A stretch of 64,000 nt of DNA from Uranotaenia lowii (taxonomy: Eukaryota; Arthropoda; Insecta; Diptera; Culicidae). Of the stretch, positions 1 through 8,694 are shown one piece after another (positions within the stretch are counted from its first letter, which is position 1; each line of letters starts with the position of its first letter). Both the position numbers and the translations under genes were made by a program. The notes under the pieces were generated by a model, which was not told the origin of the DNA, searched no databases, and was given only the letters and a program-made list of their open reading frames with translations. The DNA is taken from NCBI RefSeq assembly GCF_029784155.1, contig NC_073693.1:237526447-237590446 (forward strand), in the 5' to 3' direction.

Positions 1-567
1 TTTGAAGTATTGTTTTGCTTTTTTTTTCTTAGAGATGAAGGAATGATTTGATTGAAAATTACAATGCTCATTATTTTTTACTAAAGTATGAGCCGTTTCT
101 TATTATCAATCGACGAAAAATGCTCTTTATTTATACTATTCAACCTTTTCCTGGAAGCTCTGGAAGTTGATTTTAAATTGAAACTTTTTGTTCTCGAATT
201 TAGTTTTATTTTTATTTCTTTTTTATTCTTAAACTGATTTCAAGTTTGAATTCTAATTTTAGAATCATGTTCCAAATTCTAATGCTCATTCCGAAGAAAT
301 CTTTATTGTTCTTTTAATTTTGCCAACAAATGATATTTAATAGTTTAATGTAATTTGTAATTGGATCATTCCTTCAAAACTAAATTGAGACTTTGCTCTT
401 CAATATCAAGTTTGTTTATTAAAACTGGCATATAGTTATGGTATGATTTAAGATTAAGAATCTTTATCAGAACCAATTTAAATACGTTTTCGGAATTGAT
501 ATGTGTTGATTTGTTCAAGGTTATGTTCAGAAAAGTTGTATAGGTAAGAAGCTTTCCATTTTGCCGC
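1..567. other. AT-rich spacer, no feature seen
   Basis: Low-complexity AT-rich sequence. I see no convincing coding frame, tRNA or repeat boundary here. Confidence 0.6.
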
Positions 568-785
568 CGGTCGTGGCCTAGAGGATAGCGTTCCAGCCAT
601 CTAAGCCAGAGTCCATGAGATCGAATCCCGATCACGACACATATAGTGCTCTTTCCGTGGTCTGGTGGTAAGATGCTAGCCATAAAATCCTTGAAAGATG
701 TACGCCTTAGAGTTAAGTAAATTAGATCTCTTCAAAGAAACATGAAGTTTCACTGAGATCCTATATGTGTGTGTTCGTTGTTTTA
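568..785 (+). mobile_element. tRNA-derived SINE, family A, copy 1
   Basis: The first 70 bases resemble a tRNA with an A box (TGGCCTAGAGGATAGC at about 574) and a B box (GAGATCGAATCCCGA at about 617). A non-tRNA body follows and ends near TGTGTGTTCGTT. The same arrangement recurs at 23421-23653, which defines a family. Boundaries are approximate because I could not fix a target-site duplication. It is not a true tRNA gene: the acceptor and anticodon arms do not fold cleanly, and the homology continues about 140 bases past the tRNA-like head. Confidence 0.8.
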
Positions 786-837
786 GCACCTTCAAGCAAA
801 CGTAAGAAATAATTTCCTCAGTAGGTGGTATATTATC

Positions 838-1233
838 GCATAACTACTCCTAGCTAATTTCTCGAGAGTCTTTGTAGTCTAGTGGATAAGCTGGTGCGAG
901 TCTGGTTCCGATGTGCCAGGCTGGGTTCGATTCCCGGTATCGGCGAGACAACTTTTGGGTTTGAATCCCATAAGAAGCCGACAGGTAAGATGTGTTTCCT
1001 CTTATAACTGATTATATGAATGTTTAACCAGCTGCCAGCTGGCCAGGTATATGCACGGATGCCGGAATACCTCTAAGTAACCTGATTGACTCGTTCTTCC
1101 AAAATATACCTACATACGAAGCCATGGGGTCGGTTCCAGAATGCATGAGAGCATATACTTAGGCAGAAACTGCGGTGAATCCGTGCACCCATGGTGGAAA
1201 ACCAACATACATAACTACTCCCAGATAAATTCT
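838..1233 (+). mobile_element. tRNA-derived SINE, family B, copy 1, with target-site duplications
   Basis: The element (about 862-1209) begins with a tRNA-like head: A box TAGTCTAGTGGATAAGC near 876 and B box GGGTTCGATTCCCGG near 923. A second B-box-like stretch (GGGTTTGAATCCC) lies about 35 bases later. The body ends in CCGTGCACCCATGGTGG. Imperfect direct repeats of about 23 bp (838-861 and 1210-1233, both ATAACTACTCC.AG.TAA.TTCT) flank it and look like the target-site duplication of a LINE-mobilised insertion. A second copy lies at about 26715-27020. Confidence 0.82.
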
Positions 1234-1648
1234 TAACTTTCCGGTGTCCAGAAATCTAGATTTGCGAAGTTCCTGTGCGAAAACTATGATTAGTGCAAAA
1301 GAAATTAGGAATAAGCATTTATTTCCAGTTGTCAAGTGTGAAGAAAAAAAGGTGTAACCGTTTCATGTTGTTGCAAATATGCAACAATTAATATTTTTGC
1401 TAAATAACCGAATTATGTGAAAATAATATTTTTTCCTTATTTTTCCCTTCATGTATTCATCATTGCGCACTATTGAGAATTTTTTCGAGAAAAAATAAAA
1501 AATCATGAAATGAAGGGTTAAAGCTATTTCACTTCACATTCGTATTTTATAGTATTTTTTCGTATTTTCTTTGTAATTCATTGATGTCTTCGTATTTTAT
1601 CGTAATTAATTGTTGTGGACCGCTGTTCATTGTGACTGCGCCGGAACA
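1234..1648. other. AT-rich spacer, no feature seen
   Basis: AT-rich sequence with no supported gene or element boundary. Confidence 0.5.
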
Positions 1649-2146
1649 GTCATTTTTGTCATTTTTGTCATTTTTGTCATTTTTGTCATTTTTGTCATTT
1701 TTGTCATTTTTGTCATTTTTGTCATTTTTGTCATTTTTGTCATTTTTGTCATTTTTGTCATTTTTGTCATTTTTGTCATTTTTGTCATTTTTGTCATTTT
1801 TGTCATTTTTGTCATTTTTGTCATTTTTGTCATTTTTGTCATTTTTGTCATTTTTGTCATTTTTGTCATTTTTGTCATTTTTGTCATTTTTGTCATTTTT
1901 GTCATTTTTGTCATTTTTGTCATTTTTGTCATTTTTGTCATTTTTGTCATTTTTGTCATTTTTGTCATTTTTGTCATTTTTGTCATTTTTGTCATTTTTG
2001 TCATTTTTGTCATTTTTGTCATTTTTGTCATTTTCGTCATTTTTGTCATTTTTGTCATTTTTTTCATTTTTTTTTTTTCATTTTTGTCATTTTTGTCATT
2101 TTTGTCATTTTTATCATTTTTGTCATTTTTGTCGTTTTTGTCATTT
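1649..2146. repeat. 9-bp tandem satellite, about 55 copies
   Basis: The unit TTTTTGTCA is repeated about 55 times over about 498 bp. The first 40 or so units are identical. The 3' end decays (a TTTTC unit near 2033, a T-run near 2065-2078, ATC and GTC variants after 2110). Because 9 is a multiple of 3, every frame stays open and spurious ORFs arise on both strands (S-F-L, V-I-F and K-M-T repeats). I regard none of them as genes. Confidence 0.97.
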
Positions 2147-2966
2147 GGAAATTATATTAAAAAGTAATGAAAATAAGAACCACCCTAGTTCACACCCTAA
2201 AAAAAATATCTAAATAATTCCGTCAGATATTTTTTCCGACACCTTGCATAGTAATCTGAGGAAAGAAATAAAAAAAACCAACGGCTGTGTTTCTCACAGT
2301 CAGCCCAAAATTGCTACATTCTCAGTCACTTTCGTTTCGAAATGAAGCCATTATCATATTTACGAAAGCTCCACCAAATCTCTACCACCTCTCTGCTAGA
2401 TAGGAACGGAAAATCAGAAAAGGGATGGAATCATCAACAACACACACCCAAGAACGTCGGCATAGGTGGCAGCAGCTTTGCATGAAACGTGATTTGAAAG
2501 AGGTGAAAAAAATTATTATTATCATGGAACACTGACCTGAGTCATAACGAGGTAGGTTTCAAGTATTTAGTGCGTTCCGCGGCAAGGGAAGTTTAATTGT
2601 GTGATTTTTCACACTTCTCGCCGATTTTTTTTTAGCGCTAGCAAAATAAAGTATACAAAGCTCTGTGATCCGGAGCCGAATTCCGTTCTTCAATGGGTTA
2701 AAGAATTCCGACTTTTTTTTTGCAAGCTCTCTGCTTTATGGGAACTAAGCTTTCTGAGCATGGTATTTTTGGTTTCCATCGCATGGAGCACTATTTTGCC
2801 CAATTGACTGTCGATGCGAATAACTTAATCAAGCGCGTTGCTATTTGATATGTTGCTCTTTAAAGGTGGTGTTCCACAGATTTTAAAATAACGATGGTTT
2901 CATTAATAGATGCTTACTGTCAAGCACTCAGAACAGTTTTTTCTTAATCAAAGCCTAATTCTCATT
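2147..2966. other. Spacer of moderate complexity, nothing recognised
   Basis: Less AT-rich than its surroundings around 2280-2480. It holds no long coding frame and no repeat shared with the rest of the window. It runs into an assembly gap. Confidence 0.5.
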
Positions 2967-3466
2967 NNNNNNNNNNNNNNNNNNNNNNNNNNNNNNNNNN
3001 NNNNNNNNNNNNNNNNNNNNNNNNNNNNNNNNNNNNNNNNNNNNNNNNNNNNNNNNNNNNNNNNNNNNNNNNNNNNNNNNNNNNNNNNNNNNNNNNNNNN
3101 NNNNNNNNNNNNNNNNNNNNNNNNNNNNNNNNNNNNNNNNNNNNNNNNNNNNNNNNNNNNNNNNNNNNNNNNNNNNNNNNNNNNNNNNNNNNNNNNNNNN
3201 NNNNNNNNNNNNNNNNNNNNNNNNNNNNNNNNNNNNNNNNNNNNNNNNNNNNNNNNNNNNNNNNNNNNNNNNNNNNNNNNNNNNNNNNNNNNNNNNNNNN
3301 NNNNNNNNNNNNNNNNNNNNNNNNNNNNNNNNNNNNNNNNNNNNNNNNNNNNNNNNNNNNNNNNNNNNNNNNNNNNNNNNNNNNNNNNNNNNNNNNNNNN
3401 NNNNNNNNNNNNNNNNNNNNNNNNNNNNNNNNNNNNNNNNNNNNNNNNNNNNNNNNNNNNNNNNNN
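2967..3466. other. Assembly gap, 500 N
   Basis: Exactly 500 N, a standard placeholder length, so the real gap size is unknown. Any open frame across it is an artefact. Confidence 1.
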
Positions 3467-4035
3467 TTCTAGAAAGCACATACCTGCATATAGTTTTTTG
3501 TACATATATTCGATGAAATGTTTGATAAAAATCAGTATTCTGCTTAATAGGCGCATATAGCCCCACTTCTCCCCTATGGTTTTTTTGTTTACAAATATCT
3601 TATACAATTTTTACTTGTCATTTATGTATCCGTTTGTTTTGCCAAACTTAAGTTTTTTATTTAAATTTATCAGATCCGAAAAGACATTTATTAAAAGAAA
3701 TTTTTTAACGTTACAAAGATGTAAAATCGTTGCTTTTAAGCGATGATCCCTCTTTTATAAATTCTTCTATCATCAATTCTTTTATAAAAACTGCGTTTGT
3801 GATTGCAAAATTCGTCATCCAATAGCAGTAGCCAAATACCAGATGTGATGTGAAAATGCTCCAAGAGCAGCTTTATTGTTTTTTTTTGTACACCCTGAAG
3901 AGTAGGTATTTGATTTTAGAAGCAAAACCTCACCAAGGTTGCCAGTTTTCAATTTATTTGTATTGGGTTCGAGCTACGATATATTATGGATACTAAGTTA
4001 TGACCAACACTTTAACATTGTAAAGATTTTTTATC
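3467..4035. other. AT-rich spacer left of the nested TE block
   Basis: No gene or repeat recognised. It ends in the T-rich TTTTTTATC that abuts the split 5' end of the Helitron-like element. Confidence 0.5.
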
Positions 4036-4042
4036 TATATAT
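4036..4042 (+). mobile_element. 5' tip of the Helitron-like element split by the errantivirus
   Basis: TATATAT at 4036-4042 matches the start of the element that resumes at 15158. The last four bases (4039-4042, ATAT) are the left copy of the errantivirus target-site duplication. The exact first base of the Helitron-like element is not certain. Confidence 0.6.
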
Positions 4043-4337
4043 AATTATGAGACCGAGTCTCCGAGGATGTTTTTAAAAAAGTTTTATTTTCACATTCCCT
4101 CTTACTTATTCACTAATCACTACCACTAAACTAACTGCTAACTGCACTTCCTGCTGTTGAACCACTTACTGCTGCCGGGTCGGGGAACCAAAGAGAGCGA
4201 GCATGCCTTCGCTATCGGTATTTAAGTGATCATATTTGCTTACGATGCAATTATGATCACCGCGTGGTTGCGCGTGGCTTGGGAGCGCCACGTTTATACT
4301 TCCTGTCTCGGGTTCTGGGAGAGGGATGTATGTAACT
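4043..4337 (-). repeat. 3' LTR of the errantivirus
   Basis: 295-bp direct repeat of 14861-15153. The adjacent CCTCCGGGGGG (4338-4348) reads on the minus strand as a short purine stretch ending GGAGG just upstream of the LTR, a weak polypurine tract. Confidence 0.95.
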
Positions 4338-4372
4338 CCTCCGGGGGGTGAAAAAGTGTCGTCCTCGACACC

Positions 4373-4936
4373 TTAGCCGTCTGTTGATTTCTTGGTTTCT
4401 GCTGCTTCCCGTGGTTTATTCCTTATTTTGATAGTTACTCTTTTCTTAAAGATACAAAGAAAGGTTAGAGTTATCAAAATGATTATGCTAGTGGATATTC
4501 CACCGAAAGCTGTAAGCGAAAATTTTCGGAATCCAAAGTGTTCAAGTTTGATCAAGTCTAACTTCAGTCTATTCTGGATCGTCTCGTTGTGGATTAATGA
4601 GATGTTGTGATCCTGAATTGTATTCCACTTCATCGTAAGATTTGGAAAGGCTCCTTGTATTTCTTCGGTATTACTAACACGTTCTTCTGAAGAAAATTTC
4701 TGCCCGTCTATGGTAATGCTGCAGTTAGAAATTTTAAGCATGAAATTGCCATGCAACTCACGATTATGTGGCCCACAATCTGTTTCTAATCTGGAGCCTC
4801 TTGCGTTATTGATCAGAATCTTGTTATTGTCGACTAATGAGATTCTTGTGGCATCTTCTAAAACAGATTTGCATTGTCCTTCTATTCCAAATATAATTGA
4901 ATTAGTACAGCTATCTTTCAGGGGATTAAGAAAGAC
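4373..4936 (-). pseudogene. env: errantivirus env, 3' portion (C-terminal part with membrane anchor)
   Basis: C-terminal part of the envelope-like protein, separated from its N-terminal part (7698-8627) by the inserted LTR element. The visible C-terminal frame includes one strong hydrophobic segment (about 20 residues, rich in I, L and F, after FGGISTS) followed by a basic cytoplasmic tail (KKR, IRNK). This is the usual membrane-anchor layout of errantivirus Env. The frame ends at 4373, 35 bp before the 3' LTR. With one target-site duplication copy counted, the two portions total 1494 bp in phase with no stop, so the insertion is the only evident lesion. Family knowledge: errantivirus Env is related to baculovirus F-type fusion proteins and is needed for particle infectivity. 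Confidence 0.85.
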
Positions 4937-4941
4937 ATCGC
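4937..4941. repeat. Target-site duplication ATCGC (left) of the nested LTR element
   Basis: ATCGC here is repeated at 7698-7702, flanking the 2756-bp insertion exactly. Confidence 0.95.
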
Positions 4942-5409
4942 TGTTCTAGATCGTCATACACAAATAGTGGACTGTATGATTTTAGGACGATCTGAACCGC
5001 ACACACAAACCTTGTCCACTCTCTTTGGGGCAATTAAGGCCTCCAACAATCACTATTGGGGGTATTTAGCTTCCCGAACTGTCCCGTTTCACTTGGAGGG
5101 ACTGGCCAAAACTTGGTGATATCACCACTTCCGGGAAATCTTTCTTCCACACAAAGATAACACTATTAACTACCGGGGGAACTTAACTTTATTCCCTCAA
5201 ATTGTTAGCGACCGACGGGGGTATAAAATAAGGAGGCGATGTGTCGTGTACGGTGGTTGGATCGAACTGATTTATTGCCAGTTATGCTGTCAGCACGATT
5301 GAAAGTCGATCGTGCTGGTGAGAGTGAGTCTTCATGAGAGAACTCATCTTACGTATCCATAGTTAGGGTGGCTCGGACATTATGGTAACCAATTATCCAA
5401 TACAAAACA
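4942..5409 (-). repeat. 3' LTR of the nested non-autonomous element
   Basis: 468 bp, TG...CA ends, direct repeat of 7234-7697. Differences seen are extra bases in a CA run, a CT run and a G run. Confidence 0.93.
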
Positions 5410-5710
5410 TGCCGGCCCCCTTGAAACCAGTCGCGTTTCAATAACATTCACAAAATTATCTTAATACTAACAATTAAATCAACGCTTACGTGCTAACAAT
5501 ATTTTACACAGAAACAAACTCAAATTTTCAATCATAATCATGATCCGACGGTTTGTCAAACAGTTTGACCGTGAAACCGTACGTTTTCGTATCGCCGATC
5601 GACAATTTTGATCTCGATTGCTCTCGCTCGCTGCCTTATATGATGAGGTGATCAATTCCATTGCCGTTTGCCTACGGCCGAAACCATCGAGTGTCTGCCG
5701 TACCTACATA
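5211..5710 (+). repeat. Left arm of a 500-bp inverted repeat
   Basis: Reverse complement of 6693-7192. By eye I found a single mismatch (GTCGCG against GCCGCG near 5428). The arm runs from within the 3' LTR into the internal region. Confidence 0.93.
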
Positions 5711-6357
5711 TCCCATTTAACAAAGGCAACACATTTGCCAGCTTTGTTTATACGGGATATACGGCTCCTGCTGGAAGCAATTTCTTCTTGTTGGTGATGA
5801 TGATGATTCTCGGTTCTCTTGCTGCTGTTGTGTTGAATCAGCTGATTGGGACATAAAAACCTCCCGTGGATGCTGCTGATCCAAAACTGGTACGTGTCAA
5901 TTCCGAGGATTAACATTTTCGAAACAAGTTTTTTTTTTTCGAAATTAAATTTTTGATAAACTTTGATGTGGCGACCGACCATTTGACGCTGTGTGGATCG
6001 ATTTTTGGATCGGAAGGCGCTTCTGATGAACCATCTGATGCTAGACAATACGATTGCAAGGCCCTGGAAGGGCTGGTGAGATCGTTGTAAGCCACTTCCG
6101 CTTGATGTGGTAGTTAACACCTGGTTTACTGAGCTCATACGCAAACGGATCTCGGTGATTTGCTCAGTGTGGTGTTGGTGGATTGATGACTCTTCGATGT
6201 TTGATACATAAAAATAGAAATGTTCGGCAGGACTTTAGTGGTTTTTAAACATAACTTACAATGACCACATGCTCCATTGCTTTACTGGCTGGACCCATTC
6301 GACATAAACAGACAAATATACACACATGCAGACTTTAAAAAACTGACACATTTTTCC

Positions 6358-6683
6358 AAAATACTTGCGGCAACTTCTCTTTTAAACTTTGACTGACGAA
6401 TTACCATGATAAAGTTTCTAAAGATAGTTGTCTGACATTTGGTTCTGACTCAATCTTAATTACTTTTATTTGACGAATTACCATTGTAAACATTTCAGAC
6501 GTTATTCAACTGACATTTATTCTGACTCATTCTGAATTGGGTTCTGGAATGTTTACAATGGTAATTCGTCAAATAAAAGTAATTAAGATTGAGTCAGAAC
6601 CAAATGTCAGACAACTATCTTTAGAAACTTTATCATGGTAATTCGTCAGTCAAAGTTTAAAAGAGAAGTTGCCGCAAGTATTT
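6358..6683. repeat. Inner inverted repeat with a 53-nt loop
   Basis: 6358-6494 and 6548-6683 are reverse complements of about 137 bp around a 53-base loop. Together with the outer arms this makes most of the internal region self-complementary. Confidence 0.92.
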
Positions 6684-6692
6684 GGTATTTGG

Positions 6693-7192
6693 TATGTAGG
6701 TACGGCAGACACTCGATGGTTTCGGCCGTAGGCAAACGGCAATGGAATTGATCACCTCATCATATAAGGCAGCGAGCGAGAGCAATCGAGATCAAAATTG
6801 TCGATCGGCGATACGAAAACGTACGGTTTCACGGTCAAACTGTTTGACAAACCGTCGGATCATGATTATGATTGAAAATTTGAGTTTGTTTCTGTGTAAA
6901 ATATTGTTAGCACGTAAGCGTTGATTTAATTGTTAGTATTAAGATAATTTTGTGAATGTTATTGAAACGCGGCTGGTTTCAAGGGGGCCGGCATGTTTTG
7001 TATTGGATAATTGGTTACCATAATGTCCGAGCCACCCTAACTATGGATACGTAAGATGAGTTCTCTCATGAAGACTCACTCTCACCAGCACGATCGACTT
7101 TCAATCGTGCTGACAGCATAACTGGCAATAAATCAGTTCGATCCAACCACCGTACACGACACATCGCCTCCTTATTTTATACCCCCGTCGGT
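6693..7192 (-). repeat. Right arm of the 500-bp inverted repeat
   Basis: Reverse complement of 5211-5710. It is separated from the inner hairpin by only 9 bases, whereas the left arm is separated by 647 bases of unique sequence (5711-6357), so the inverted copy carries an internal deletion. Confidence 0.93.
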
Positions 7193-7215
7193 TAGGATAC
7201 GCAATGTCCTTATCC

Positions 7216-7230
7216 GGTTCGAATGGACCA
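7216..7230 (-). other. Primer-binding-site-like sequence of the nested LTR element
   Basis: On the minus strand TGGTCCATTCGAACC lies three bases after the end of the 5' LTR. A TGG start complementary to a tRNA CCA end is expected for a primer-binding site. The tRNA is not identified. Confidence 0.6.
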
Positions 7231-7233
7231 AAA

Positions 7234-7697
7234 TGTTCTAGATCGTCATACACAAATAGTGGACTGTATGATTTTAGGACGATCTGAACCGCACACAAAA
7301 CCTTGTCCACTCTTTGGGGCAATTAAGGCCTCCAACAATCACTATTGGGGTATTTAGCTTCCCGAACTGTCCCGTTTCACTTGGAGGGACTGGCCAAAAC
7401 TTGGTGATATCACCACTTCCGGGAAATCTTTCTTCCACACAAAGATAACACTATTAACTACCGGGGGAACTTAACTTTATTCCCTCAAATTGTTAGCGAC
7501 CGACGGGGGTATAAAATAAGGAGGCGATGTGTCGTGTACGGTGGTTGGATCGAACTGATTTATTGCCAGTTATGCTGTCAGCACGATTGAAAGTCGATCG
7601 TGCTGGTGAGAGTGAGTCTTCATGAGAGAACTCATCTTACGTATCCATAGTTAGGGTGGCTCGGACATTATGGTAACCAATTATCCAATACAAAACA
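7234..7697 (-). repeat. 5' LTR of the nested non-autonomous element
   Basis: 464 bp, TG...CA ends. Followed by the right target-site duplication ATCGC at 7698-7702. Confidence 0.93.
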
Positions 7698-8627
7698 ATC
7701 GCGTTGAATCAATTTTTCTGGGTATTCGGTTTGAAATAGTTGTTCTTTGTATTTCACTTTGTGATTTGGAATGTTGGTAATCACATGATTGTTGACTGTT
7801 AACGGGATGAGTTGGATTATGTCACAGTCTCCTTTGATTTTAGGGACTTCGAGTATGTATAGCATAGTATCGTGTTTTAATGCTATTTTTGGCTTAGCAT
7901 AATTTAGAGCTTCCTCGGGGAATTTCGTTTCGATACCTTGTTCGTTGAGAATAGCTTCGATTGAGAGGATTTCTTGGAGAGATAGTAGCTTACTGTTTGG
8001 CAGTTCAATTTTTGTCTTCAGGATTGTGTTTTCTAGTTGCTCTAGAATCTGATTCGTCGTGTCCATGTATAGGAGGAGGGTTATTGCATCCATTTCTTCC
8101 ATTATTAATTTGTTTTCCATGGATTCATGTTCCAATAGCTTGTTGATCGTCCCTGTTATTTCCGAAATTCGGGAATCAATGAGAGAATTGATCCTGACTT
8201 GCTGGTTGTTCTGTTCGATGAGTTCGTTCATAGTTTTGTTGATGATGTCCAAATCGTGTGCATCCGGGGTTCCGGCTATCCATTTCCAGGCGGTTCCAAT
8301 CTGGTCCCATCGTTTGCTTCTTCTTGGTTTCAGCGGTTTCAACAGGTGTAAGTTATTTACTAGCTGTCTGCTTTTCTGAATAACTAAATTTGTTATCGGA
8401 TGGTTTGTATCTAGTTTCCTTGATATTTTTACAAAATTGTATACGTTTGATTCCAAATTGGTTATGTTAATCGGATGTATAATTTTGACAATCCCTGATT
8501 GGATTTTACTATTTCCGGTTTTTAACAAAAGCATCGGGTCGTTTGATAGGTTTCTAATTCCTAAATAGTTACATTTTGTTGACCCGGTGATTGAAGAGAC
8601 AAATAGTAGGATCGCAAGTGATTTCAT
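7698..8627 (-). pseudogene. env: errantivirus env, 5' portion (signal peptide and fusion region)
   Basis: N-terminal 310 or so residues of the envelope-like protein. It starts with a hydrophobic signal peptide (about residues 1-19). A furin-type site RRSKR lies at residues 102-106, followed directly by a moderately hydrophobic stretch expected to act as fusion peptide, then a helical region (about 110-200) consistent with the heptad region of F-type fusion proteins. The frame breaks at 7698, where the nested LTR element begins; translation would run about nine LTR-encoded residues to a stop at 7668. The ATG sits immediately after a splice acceptor (TTTTATTTTTCAG on the minus strand, 8628-8640). 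That fits family knowledge that errantivirus Env is translated from a spliced RNA. Confidence 0.88.
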
Positions 8628-8640
8628 CTGAAAAATAAAA
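8628..8640 (-). promoter_or_regulatory. Putative env splice acceptor
   Basis: The minus strand reads a pyrimidine tract ending CAG directly abutting the env ATG. The position between pol (ends 8695) and env is where errantiviruses place the subgenomic env acceptor. The donor was not identified. Confidence 0.7.
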
Positions 8641-8694
8641 GATATTAGAAAAGTTTGGCTATTCTTTTATAATCTAGAAAACATGATTTTCATG

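Larger units (their letters stand above)
4942..7697 (-). mobile_element. Non-autonomous palindromic LTR retrotransposon inserted in env (possibly BEL/Pao-derived)
   Basis: Two direct repeats (4942-5409, 468 bp; 7234-7697, 464 bp) begin TG and end CA, differ only by a few small indels, and are flanked by a 5-bp target-site duplication ATCGC. On the minus strand the 5' LTR (7697-7234) is followed by TTT then TGGTCCATTCGAACC, a primer-binding-site-like sequence starting TGG. The 3' LTR is preceded by the purine-rich AAGGGGG (about 5416-5422). No gag, pol or env is encoded, so movement must have been in trans. The interior is mostly inverted repeat: arms 5211-5710 and 6693-7192 (500 bp each), then an inner pair 6358-6494 and 6548-6683, with unique sequence 5711-6357. 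The outer arm includes part of an inverted LTR. Assignment to BEL/Pao rests only on the 5-bp duplication and the primer-site style, and is tentative. Confidence 0.88.

Noticed and set aside
569..640. tRNA gene
   Set aside because: A and B boxes are present, but the homology extends into a SINE body shared with 23421-23653 and the cloverleaf is poor.
1649..2146. CRISPR-like array
   Set aside because: No spacers; simple tandem 9-bp units in a eukaryotic sequence.
1581..2213. Long open frames over the 9-bp repeat on both strands
   Set aside because: They arise because the unit length is a multiple of three. The protein would be only S-F-L, V-I-F or K-M-T repeats.
2910..3607. Open frames of about 200 codons across 2967-3466
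   Set aside because: They cross an assembly gap of N and have no meaning.
5479..6924. Two identical 60-codon frames at 5479-5661 (-) and 6742-6924 (+)
   Set aside because: They are the two arms of the inverted repeat; identity reflects the palindrome rather than a conserved gene.
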